Origin: Amphibalanus amphitrite
Taxonomy: Eukaryota; Arthropoda; Thecostraca; Balanomorpha; Balanidae
NCBI RefSeq assembly: GCF_019059575.1
Contig: NW_024882038.1
Coordinates: forward strand, 310,001 to 374,000
Direction of reading: 5' to 3'
DNA: 64,000 nucleotides
Position numbers and translations under genes: made by a program. Positions 41,584 to 52,559 of the stretch are shown here, piece by piece (the first letter of the stretch is position 1; each line of letters starts with the position of its first letter). A model generated the notes under the pieces. It saw nothing but the letters and a program-made list of their open reading frames with translations. It was not told the DNA's origin and searched no databases.

Positions 41584-42763
41584 TGTTGCCGACAAACTGC
41601 ATTAGGTAGTTGGTGTTGCGGCTCATTTCGGCTCTGATCGTAGCTGCCGGGCCGGGCCGACTCGTGATCCCGGCCGGCGCCGCTCCACGCCGCCGCCGCC
41701 CCATCCCCCTGCCACGCCGCCGGCAGATGGGCCGTCCGCGAGAGACTTTATGGCAGTGATCGGGTGACGGGACGCTCCGGCCTGCGACCGTGTCCTACAG
41801 CTGCAGTTGTATGAAAGGATGCGCTGTTACCGGAGGGACTGACCCGGGGGGAGGGGGTGGGTTGGCGTGGCGTCGCACGTGGAACTGTGTCCCCGGCGGG
41901 TCGGAGCCGTTAGGCCGACATGTGCCGACCGCGTGGTAGGGTTACCAGGACGCCGTGTAGTGTGTAGCTTCTTTGTTATTTCATCACTTCCGTCGCCATC
42001 TGTGTCCTCCCGACCCAGTACATAAACGGGGCGGGAGCAACCCTCGCTCTCACTTCTTTACTTTTCGGCGCCGAGAGAGCACTGCCTCGCTCTCTCTGGC
42101 CAACTCTTCTTGTCAGTGATACTGTGTTGTCATCGCCTATTCGCCATCTGCAATACTCACCAGTTCGGAAGAATCTTGTGTTTGTGAATGGTGAAGAGTG
42201 GAGTGCAGCGGCGGATAAGAGCACGGGGAGAGTGGCACACAGTCAGTTCGCACAGTCTTCTTTTTCACGGTGGCCGGGTCTACTTATCATTCCTATCTGA
42301 TTCCTTATTTTCCTAATACCTCTTGCTCTCTGAAAAGAGGGTTCCTTTGTCTCTCTGTAAAGAGGGCTCTATATTTAGGTCTTAACATGCTCTCTGCAAA
42401 GAGGGTTCCTTTGTCTCTCTGAAAAGAGGGCTCTGCATACCCTTTTAGGTCTTAACATGCTCTCTGTAAAGAGGGTTCCTTTGTCTCTCTGAAAAGAGGG
42501 CTCTGCATACCCTTTTAGGTCCTAACATGCTCTCTGTAAAGAGGGTTCCTTTGTCGCTCTGAAAAGAGTGCTCTTAAACCTTGATCCAAAATTATATCCA
42601 TTCATATAGCATCCACTTCTTATATTATAAATTCCCAATTTCGCCTCATTACCATATCAACCTATATCCTGTCAGGCCCCGGTCGCCACACCAAATGATG
42701 CGAGACGTCAACACAAACACAGTTATACAGTCCACTGAGTCAAGTTGAAGAACGTCTGCAACA
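41584..42763 (+). repeat. 3' LTR of the BEL/Pao element
   Basis: 1180 bp, the same as the 5' LTR apart from one visible substitution (A at 42716 for C at 35240). Confidence 0.96.
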
Positions 42764-42768
42764 CACCT
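42764..42768. repeat. Right target-site duplication of the BEL/Pao element (CACCT)
   Basis: Exact match to 34103-34107. Confidence 0.92.
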
Positions 42769-44336
42769 ACTTAAAAATAAATCGATATCCCTGATTCAAA
42801 TAAAGATGACCTTGGTTCACTTTTTCATAACATGCTTTTAATTTAGGTATAGGATAGTTTTTGGAGCTGATTTTGAACTTAGCGCCCATCTGAACATTTA
42901 AGAAGTAGTTGTGTTGCTTATACATATGTATAACATGTTAGGAAGCAATCGGTGGTGGTCATCCACTATAAGGTACTGGTCGATCTGACCTGACCTGATC
43001 TACCCCAAATGCATGGAGTCATCATCTTCGTTCAAAACTAAGATAACATTCGTAATCAGAACCTCGAAACACCATCACAACTTACATTCGCAAAGTTCTA
43101 GCAGGTCCCGAGTTTCCCTACGTATTGGCGATGACCTGAGTCCTGAGATGACCCGAAACCTTGTAAATGGGTATCATCGGCTTTCTCTCGTCACGGGCAG
43201 CATGCTCTTTTTTCCGCAAACCTCTAGATCGATAAGGGGTCGAAAGCATACATCAGCGTTACTTTAGTGTACGTTATAAGTTAGCGACTGGGAGCCCACC
43301 AATAGAAGGGCTACAGTGAAGCAGAAAACATATTTGATAGCTCTTTCAACGCTCTTTCGCTAGCTTCGGGTCAGATTTCATCTCAGGTCTATGTTTTGCC
43401 CATAGAAGGCAAACAGCTAACTGCACAGATTCTGCCGAAACATTTGCTTTGCAATAACTTTAGATTCCGTGAGTTTGTATGGTATTTACATATGTTGTCT
43501 TGTCACCACTGTGTTTATCTCTTTGAGACGCGTCACATGAGTTAAAATTTGACCATTCAGAATTAACGTTAAAACGACCTCAGGTCAACGTTATGTCCAG
43601 ATCGAAAAAGGACCTCCTGCTGCATATGAATGGATCCGTGTTGTTGAGCTGAACTATGAACACCTTCCAGGTGCTGTCATCGCTCTACTGCGTCTTCGTC
43701 AAAAGTTGTAGAAAAAAAAAATGCTGGTGGCCATCGATGGACATTTCCACTAATGACCTTTCGAGTCATATATCGCCATAAGTTGCACCCTGTCCCTGGC
43801 AATGATGAGCTGATTTGTCATGGCTCCAAAGATATTTTGCGTTTCTGACGAACTTTTTCAAAGCAGGAGGCATTCGTGCTTTTTATAATTTCTCATTATT
43901 TTCTAATGATTAGGTCACGTATTTGACCTGCCTCCAGATCATAGATGTAAATCCTCAGAATCATGAATTGCTGACACGTATAACCCCATACATTAGGTAT
44001 ACAGTGTACCAAATTTCGAAGTTATGGGAGAAAAGCTACAAGAATGGCGAGAGGGGAAAGTTTGATAGAGGTATACCGTATAACTGAACTTGACATAGCG
44101 ACCTGACCTTAAGTGACCAGTGATAATTTTTACGCAAGTGATGTAGGTAGGTATACCTACCTAATAGGTTATGCCAAATTTCGCGGCGCTGCACGCCGCT
44201 TTGTTACACGCGCACACATGCACATACGCACGCACAAAACTGGCAAGTGTGGCAAAAAAAAAACACCCCTACCCATCGGGTGAAGACTAGAAACCCGACC
44301 CCCCCCCCCACTCAAAAATCCGTGGCGACGCCCCTG

Positions 44337-44344
44337 GTAGGTAC
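44337..44344. repeat. Right target-site duplication of the second hAT element (GTAGGTAC)
   Basis: Exact match to 33555-33562. Confidence 0.85.
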
Positions 44345-46435
44345 CCATTTTTATACTTGCTATGGGTTGGATCGATCACTGCCCCCTCCCCCTGCCTCTC
44401 GCATAACGAGAATAGGACTGCAATACTAGGGACCCCCCCCCCCCCAACCCGTATCCAATAAGTCCACCAGGAGAAGGAAGGGCCAGGAGGAGAAAGAATG
44501 ACTAGCGGTCATTATTGTTCGCTTCTGCCTTGCCTTGCACTAGACTGGGAGTAAGGAGGAAAAAGGGAAGAAAGGTAGGCACTACGAAAGAGGAAAAAGA
44601 AAGCCGGAGCTGATAAGGGAGAGAGCAGGGATTATGCAGAGGGGAGAGGGTGAGGCAGAAAGTTAGAAAGGGTGAGAGATGGATACTGAATAGCTCACAC
44701 TGAAAGATAGACAAGAAGGGAAAGGGACCGGATAGAGACGCATATCATGCTTATTTTGCCATGAGCTTCCACTCAAATTTCCTCTGACAGCCCGTCACTC
44801 TACCCGCCGGCCGAAGCGTCCAGGTCCAGAGTAATCAGCCGCCATAATTATAGGCACGCTGATGAAACTACGTCTGGTATCATCTTCGTTTGCAAGGAAC
44901 GCACAACAAACATTATGTTGATCGAACATAAAACGAATACTATGCCATATACACCAATCAAGCGTCCAATCTCGACCTCTCAATGCGTAAATCATGCCAT
45001 ATAGCCGTAGATAATGCATGTATATTCGTTATCAATACATGATAAAGGCCATGCACCGTTCGAAGCTTTGCGCGTCTCGGCAAAAATCGCCCTTATTGAC
45101 AGCGGCTTGCGGCGGCCGGCCGCGCGCCGTCGGCTGATTACCCCTCCCCTACCCCTCCCCTCCCTGCGCCTCCCCCACCTCAGACGCGTAGCGTCCTATT
45201 TCTGCTTCCAAACGTAAGACGTTGCCCGGGCAACCCGAGGTCATGGTTTTAAATGTTTTTAAACTCGAAATAGACACTGGCTTACAGGTGACTGTCTGCC
45301 CTCTACTATTCAATGCTTGAAAGGTAAAAATAAGAAGCTCAACATGTTATAAAATAACGAATATTTGTCTTACACTTCACTTTTATTTGTGTACAGCATC
45401 ATCAGGAACTTTCGCGAACAAAGCTCGGGGGCCTTTGGGCGGGAAACGAGCTGCAGTAGTCGACAGGGGACAGAGGAGGGGGTTGGGTGCTGTCCTGTTA
45501 TCAGTTAATTCTGAGGGGATGTCGTGTTAGTTATTGGTGGTGCTTCATTATGTGATTTGGTGAGTATACTAAGTGTTTGTGCCGTGCTGCAGAGCGGGGT
45601 TGTGGACACCTGTCGTGAAAGTAATATTGTCGGCAATGTGGGGGCCGGGTGGGGGATCAGGTCGGCCATCTTGATCGGCCGTTTGGTGATCGAACTGGCA
45701 AGTGAGGTGAGATGATTGAGGTGAGTGAGTGATTAGATGAGTGAGTCTGAGTGAGTGAGTTATGTTAGTGAGGATATGGTGGGGGCTGGATCGTGGAGGG
45801 AAAACTTGAGGCTTGAGCTAATGCTTTTTTGTTTTTGTTTCAGAACTTGTGCGATGAAGCTGGAGACTGAGACCAGTGGGCGTCGGATCCAGAACGGTCA
45901 GTCCGTTCCAGCTCCGCACTGGAACGGTATTCAATTATTATGTACTGTTTTGTGACTACTGTGTATGAGGGCAGATCCAAGTGGGTTGTTCGGCGTTTCA
46001 AAGCTTACTGATTTGATTAGGATTGCTTATAAAGGTTTGTCAGGCCAACGCTTTTTTAAAATAAAATTCTGTCTTTTCTGTCTTTTTTTATAAAAAAATG
46101 TCTGGATAGTTCTTTGTCTCCTGAGTTTATTATATGCTTTAATTATAATTATTTGTAATTGTGTAACACTGTTCATCAAATTTGGAATTAATATGATTGC
46201 TTTTACGATTTCATTTCATGAAATTTAATTAAATCTGGGCTAGCTTTAGTACATTATGATATTTCAGGTTCGTTAGTTAGGTAGCTGTTTGGATCATGTT
46301 TATGGAGGGAAGTTGTTGTAGGTTTTTTATTTCAGCCACCTGGATCCACCTTTGATTTGCCTGATAATTATTTCGTTATGGTCGTACTCGTGTCTATCAT
46401 GTCCATGTCAGCAAGTGTACCAATTCTGGACGGCT
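44345..46435. other. No secure gene; GC-rich block and possible splice acceptor
   Basis: A GC-rich stretch (45090-45240) and a G-rich stretch (45420-45760) resemble CpG-type promoters. A good acceptor (tttttgtttttgtttcag) ends at about 45843, followed by a short open segment, but no paired donor or recognisable peptide supports a gene. Confidence 0.35.
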
Positions 46436-46439
46436 GCCA

Positions 46440-46570
46440 GCCGTGCTCCCGGCGTTGACCGGCCGGCCCTCAACCAACTGAACGCTGCACTGACCGGCTG
46501 ATCGGCTGACCGCTGACCATCTGACCGCTGACCACCTGACCGCTGACCGGCTGACCGGCTGAGGTCGGCG
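46440..46570. repeat. CTGACCG-type short tandem repeat
   Basis: About twelve CTGACCGG/CTGACCGCTGACCA units in a row. Confidence 0.85.
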
Positions 46571-46624
46571 ACGGTCAACGAACTGTGCAGTGCTCACCAG
46601 TAGGTAGATTACATACACAAATGA

Positions 46625-46880
46625 AAATAATGTAAAGTAATAAATAAAATAGTTTCTTTATTAGGAATAAATGATATTCATAAACATAATAAATATATAA
46701 TGAATAAACAATTAAACAGTTAAACAATTAAACAATTAAACAAACAATAAAATAATTAAACAATTAAACAATCAAACAATTAAACAAACAACCAAACAAA
46801 TATACAAATAAACAATAAACAAATAAATATGCTAACAAAAATGAAAATAAACAAGCAAATAACAAACACTATATTTGAAT
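46625..46880. repeat. A-rich AATTAAAC low-complexity tract
   Basis: Repeated AATTAAACAATTAAAC, AACAAATAAA and similar. Confidence 0.9.
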
Positions 46881-47615
46881 ACCATGATACTTAAACATGC
46901 TTAGCGACAGAAATGATATTGAGATTAAGGTGCATCTTTGATATCTTTGATTTTTTTGCGGGGTGGGGGAACACGAAGGGTTAGGTGAATGGAGCTATTT
47001 TTTACTCAAGAAGATTGAGCGTTTTCCATAACTCAATCTCCGGCATGGATTTAATTTATGTGGTATATTACCTATACGTGGCAGTATGCATCCACTTCGT
47101 ATTAGAGGAGAGGGAAGGAGGGAGAGGAATTTTTATTGGTACTGCTCTCGGTGTTAGCTGTTTCTGGCACGTATTCGATAGGTTTGACGGAATAGGTATG
47201 ACGCTGCTTTTAGTGGCCAGCTTGATGCAGACTAAGTATAAATTTCCAGGATAGCTTTTATGGAGCAATGGTAGATAAGAGCTTAAGCATTTTATACCAT
47301 AGTCAGGCTTCTGATAAGTTTCGTTGGCTTCAGCAATTCGTTTGATTTGCAGCAGCCGAGGCATTTTGACCTGATCCAATTAGATTTGCCTTCAGTTGTT
47401 TCCAGTTGATATATATATTTTTTTGTGATTCAGACATCAGGTCCTCGATTATCATAAGTCCAGCTTTTGGCTCAAGATGCTTAGTCATTTGGACGATCTT
47501 ACCTAGTAAATCGTCTTTCTCACAGGTTTTGTTCAGGGCAGAGTTAATGAGAAGGCAAGGTGGCCTTGTTTATGATTTGCATTCTTATATTCTTGTTCGG
47601 AATATTTGAGTTGGC
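46881..47615. other. No gene recognised
   Basis: AT-rich, with no splice-bounded open frame. Confidence 0.4.
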
Positions 47616-47619
47616 AGTA

Positions 47620-50600
47620 GCTGCAGATGTGCTCTCACATGTGCAAATTTGGTTTATTCCACAATGACACACCGTACCCAAGATTACTAGAACATACTTT
47701 TTCCTATAATAGTTGGCAAGTGGAGTGCATCTTGTCAGTAGTTTTCAGCAATTGCTTTTCAATCGTTGATTTCTTGCAAGTCTTCAGAGGCTGGTTGCTG
47801 ATATTGTATATCTTCCAGAAGTCTTCGGTGATTGGTCATTGATCTGGCTGGCTGTTGTTGAGCAATCTCCTGCTGAAGTATTCAATGATTGGTTTTGATC
47901 GTGGATCTTATGCAATAATTCAGTCTCCTGTAGAAAAAATGATTAGTTGTTTAAAATTCTCTCTTGCAATTGTCTACAGTAACTCAATTTTCTGATGGTT
48001 AATATATTGCAGCAATTTCCATTGATTCGTTTCTAATCGTGCAGCTCCTGAAGATGTCTAGTGATTGGGTGTTAAATAATTGATCTTATGAAGAGATCCC
48101 GAAGTCTATGTATTTCAGAAGAAAAGTCATTGGTTGTGAATAGTCACCTTGCAATGTTTCCACTTATTATTCCCGGTCGTGTATCTCTTGAAGAAGTCCT
48201 CAGTGATCGTTTGTTGATTGTTGATCTATTGCGGCAATCTTCATTGATTTGTTGGTCGTGCACCTCTTGCAATAGTAATTTCCATGGCAGTTTCCTTTCT
48301 TTAGCGCAAGACACAACTGTTTGCAGGGCCTAACGACTGTTCGCAGTCGTTGAGCTGAATGTTTTTGTCAGTTTTGGTCGTACTTTGGTGGTCATTTCAA
48401 GGCCGTCAACAACTAAATGTTCCGATGCATTTGTCCATTTTTTGGTTTGTCATAGCACAGCGGTTTTTCATGGGCTTCAGGCAGACACCACTGGCAGAAG
48501 TCTTCCAAATGATGCATCAACAACTTCAGTAGCTGTTTGATGGTTCGATTTGTCAACCCGTGTAGTCAGATAATTCATGGCTTGCTCGTCACAACTAACA
48601 ACTGAATCAGATGTTAGTCGGTCACTGATTCCTTTCTTCCGAGCTTTCCTTCTTCCGATCTTCCTGCCACTTCTCATCTTCGGGTCTCGGCATGGGGTCT
48701 GTTCGCAGACTCATCGGTCTGTCAACAACAGTCTGTCAGTATTCCGTCAACATTCACTGACACTAAAGAAGTCAGAACATGGACCAATATGGTCCATAAT
48801 CAGATATCGGTCCTCCTTTTCTACCAGTCCCCGTGAGGTGACTGCTTGGTCCTGCTCATAATGTGTGGTGTCACCGCATACATGATCAGTTCTTCGTCAG
48901 TTCTTTGTCGGGCTATCCGCTCTTCGTTAGGCACCAAGAGGCAGCCAGTACTGCCTATCAGATTCCGCTGCTGGTCAGATATCCCGATGCGGTTGTCGAT
49001 TGTGTGGTCTGGTCATGGCTTAGCGGTTTATTTCATGGATACTTTTTGTCGGACGAGATGGTTTGCCGTCACAACTAACAACTGAATCAGTTGTTGGTCG
49101 GTCTCTTATCTCTCTCCTTCCGATCTTTCTGCCACTTTCGATCTTTGGGTCTCGGCAGGAGTCTGTTAGTATTTTGTCAGAAGTCTGGTATTTTGTCAGA
49201 AGCCTGGTATTTTGTTAGAAGCCTGGTATTTTGTCAGAAGCCTGGTATTTTGTCAGAAGTCTGTCAGTATTTTGTCAGATCAGCAGTCTGTCAACATTTC
49301 GCTGGTTGGTTCCTGCCACTCTGAGGCTGTCGGAAAATGGATCAAGCTGTCTCGTCATCAAATATCGGTCTCCCTTTCTTCCAGTCGCCATGAGGTGACT
49401 GCTCGGCTCTGCTGATTGTGTAATCACATATCAGTTCTTCAGTAATCCACTCTTTTTCATACACCGGTAGGCGCTGCCTATTGTAGGCACTGCACCAGCT
49501 TCCGGTATTGGTCTCGTCATTCTTTTTTAGCAAGTTGCCTAGATTTTCATCGGTATAGTCGTAACCGCAGGTCACGGTGGATGTTTGAAGGTCTTTACCA
49601 GCCCTGCTGGTCAGTCAGGTTGAATTTGGTCAAACAAATATTTTCTGAAGTTGTAATCCGCTGAAGGATGAAGTACGCGGTTCCTGTGTCAGTGTACAAA
49701 TTGTTGTGCAATTTGTGCTGATTCGGTCTCTTCCATCTCGATTATTTTCTTGCATGCTGCGCATGCTGTTTGCCATTTTCTTTGGACTTTAATTAGTCGT
49801 ACTCAACGTTTTGTTGTGAGTTTTATTCGTCGTCCTTTGGTGGCCATCTCAAGGCCAACCACAACCAAATATTCCGATGCAGTTGCCCATTGTGTGGTCT
49901 GTCAAAGCTTGGCGCTTGTTCCAAGCGGGCTTCAGTCAGACACCACTGACAGAAGTCTTCCAAATGATGCGTCAACATCTTCAGTAGATGTAACATCTTC
50001 AGTAGATGTTGATTCGGTCGTCAACTTCTTCATTAGATATTCGATAGTTCCATCAGTCAAACCGTATAGTCAGAGTCTACAAGAATGGCTCTTGCCAACT
50101 CACAAGGTGAGTTGGCTCTACATCGTAACTAACTGAGTCAGCTGTTAGTCGGTCACCAATCTCCCTTTTTCCGATCCTCCTGCCACTTCCGATCTTCGGG
50201 TCTCGGCAGGATTCTGTTCGCAAACTGTTATCAGTCTGTTAGAAGTCTGTCATAAGTCTGTCATCAGTCTCTCAGAAGTCTATCATAAGTCTGGCAGCAG
50301 TCTGTCGGAAGTCTCTCAGCATTCTTTTAGCTGGCTGTCAGCTTTCAGCTGGACGATTACTGGCGCTCTAATTCGTCAGAACATGGACTAATATGGTCCA
50401 TATAATCATACATCGGTCCTCGTTTTCTACCAGTCGCCATGAGCTCGGTTTTGTTTCATCACGTTTGAGACATCATCTCGTATCAAGCCTTCTTCGTGGG
50501 GTGATCCACTCTTTCATTTTCGTCAGACACGGGTAGGCAGCTAGCATTGCCTCAAAGGTACCAGTGCAGTTGTCTTTTGTGTAGTTTGTCATAGCTTGGC

Positions 50601-51560
50601 GGTTTATTTCACGGGCTCAATTAGTCGGGTAAGAATGGTTCGTTGTCGTGACTAACAACTGAATCAGTTGTTAGTCGTCACTTATCTTTATTCTTTGATC
50701 TTCCTGCCACCTCCGGTCTTCGGGTCTCGGCTGGGATCTGTCAGTATTTTGTTAGTTTGTCAGAAGCCTGTCGAAAGGTTGTTAAAAGTCTGTCAGCTTT
50801 CGCTGGTTGGTTGCTGATATTGAAATCCACTCTTTCATCTTCGTCGGACACTGGTAGGCAGCTAACACTGCCTACCCCCTATTGGTCAAATATACCGGTG
50901 CCGTTGATTGTGCGGTTTGCCATAGCTTAGCGGTTTATTTCAAGGGCTGATTTTAGTCGGACATGAATGGTTCGTTGTCATGACGAACAACTGAAGAACC
51001 AGTTGTTAGTCGTCACTGATCTCTGTCATTCTCATCTTCCTGCAACGTTAGATCTTCGAGTCTCGGCAGAATCTGTGTGCAGACTGTCATCAGTCTGTCC
51101 TCAGTCTTTCAGCAGTCTGTCGGCATTCTGTCAGAAGTCTCAGCATTCTGTCGGCAATCTGCCAGCTTTCAGCTGGCCGGTTACTGGCGCTCTAAAGTCG
51201 CCAAAACATGGGCCAAATGTCTTGTCATCAAATATTGGTCGTCACCACTCACCAGTCGCTGTGATGTGACTGCTCGGTTCTGCTGATTTTATATGCCATC
51301 ATATATAAGTTCTTCAGCAATACACTCTTAGTCATATACTGATAGGCAGCTAGCATTGCCTACCAGGTTCTGATGCTGGTCTCGTCATTCTTTTCGCAAG
51401 CTGCCTGTATTTTCATCGGCCATCGTCACCGCAGGTCGAGGTGGATTGTTCGGAGTCTTTATCAGCCCTGCTGATCAGTCGAGCTGCACTTTGTCAGACG
51501 TACAGATTTTCATCCAGTCGTTATAAGGCTTATTCTGGGCAAGGCCGCCCACGATTCCGG
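47620..51560. repeat. Degraded long-period tandem repeat domain
   Basis: Recognisable blocks recur at irregular intervals. Block one is AACTAACAACTGAATCAG...TGTTAGTCG, then CCGATCTTCCTGCCACTT and ATCTTCGGGTCTCGGCA (near 48590, 49070, 50127, 50660 and 50985). Block two is GAACATGGACCAATATGGTCC (48775, 50385). Block three is TCCGATGCAGTTG..CATTGTGTGGTCTGTCA (48420, 49870 and others). Spacing between block-one copies runs from about 320 to 1060 bp. The simplest reading is an old ~500-bp tandem repeat broken by smaller expansions such as (GTCAGAAGTCT)n. Short open frames here are by-products. Confidence 0.7.
49165..49285. repeat. Minisatellite, ~18-bp unit (GTCAGAAGCCTGGTATTTT)
   Basis: Five to six head-to-tail copies inside the long-period repeat domain. 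Confidence 0.9.
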
Positions 51561-52555
51561 CTGTTTTTCTAAGGCTCGGGAAGTTCCTGAAGAAGTAAAC
51601 TCAGAATGAGAAATACTCAAAATTCGGATAATGAAAATCGTCCTCGTAGGTTTTGTTTCTATAGACTAATTCTCTCACAATCTTCAGGATTTTGGGCGGT
51701 ACTAGCTTACGGTGCATGGCATGGACTAAGTAACTAGTTAGCATGTAGTTAGCATGTTAGCTTAAGGACCACGGCTTATGCATGCAGCCTTGGATTAGTT
51801 TTATGTTTGTGCGTACAGCGCAAACATGTCCGTATTCAAGTACCGCCCTTATCCTGGGCTACTGTGAGACGTAGGTGAAATGTCTAAACAAATTGAATCA
51901 AGAGAAGGACCAACATTCTGGTTCCATTCGATTTATTGTTCATTCCTATCACTGAAAAAGAAATCGTCTTTTCAAATATAAATTGGTATTTTTTCATCCC
52001 GGACTCTTCCTCCGTCGGTTGGCTACTTTCTGGTTTAAAATGTATTTAGCTTATTCATAAAGCTCTTGTCTGCAGTGTCGGACGGATCACCGGATGGGTC
52101 AGCCGCCTATCACAGCTGTGTCCGGTCGCATTCCATCGTCGAAACCTGCAGTGGGTTCCACCATAATGTGACGGTGCATGTTCTTATGCACCCCCTGACG
52201 CCTACATCTGGTCATTCTCCAGAAGGCACTGGGTTCCCTGTTACGCTGTTCTCTCTCCGATTTCCCGGCTCAGCTGCTCACTCGCCGCCGCGCGCCGCCG
52301 GGACCGCCTCGCGGGTTGAGCCGCCGGGGGACTGGCCATCCCTCAGCTGGCTCCCTGCTGTAGGCTGGTCCCATGGCAGGTCTGGCGGTGGGAAGCTTGC
52401 GAAATTAGCCATTTTTGTTGAGGATCTTTGGATTTTGATAAGTGCATAGATCAAGCTCTTCAATTTTTAGTTTGGTGAGAAGTTGACTGGATGACAGAGG
52501 TCAGAGTACTCTCTCCAGTTGGTTAGCTGCCTTCCATTAGCAGCAGTCAGCTGTC
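51561..52555. other. No gene recognised
   Basis: Includes a GC-rich open stretch (52066-52449, plus) with no known domain or splice signals, and repeated TAGTTAGCATG near 51735. Confidence 0.4.
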
Positions 52556-52559
52556 AGCA

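Larger units (their letters stand above)
34108..42763 (+). mobile_element. Complete BEL/Pao LTR retrotransposon, 8656 bp
   Basis: It has 1180-bp direct LTRs with TG...CA ends, a 5-bp target duplication, a primer binding site, a polypurine tract and one intact Gag-Pol frame. Protease, reverse transcriptase, RNase H, then integrase is the BEL/Pao order, with the DUF1759, DUF1758 and Peptidase_A17-type regions specific to that group. No envelope frame is present. By eye the LTRs differ at one position (C at 35240, A at 42716), so insertion was recent and the copy may still be mobile. Confidence 0.96.
33563..44336. mobile_element. hAT-like DNA transposon split by a BEL/Pao insertion
   Basis: Left terminus CAGGGGCGTCGCC (33563-33575) and its exact complement GGCGACGCCCCTG (44324-44336) are flanked by the same 8 bases, GTAGGTAC. 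Both the CAGGGGCG start and the 8-bp duplication are hAT features. Removing the 8656-bp retrotransposon and one 5-bp duplication leaves about 2113 bp of original element. The left subterminal region contains G-run palindromes (GGGGGGTCGTGACCCCCC) and the right a long C run. No transposase frame is visible, so it is non-autonomous. Confidence 0.85.

Noticed and set aside
40000..42000. Envelope gene in the retrotransposon
   Set aside because: Only about 175 bp separate the Gag-Pol stop from the 3' LTR, with no room for a third frame.
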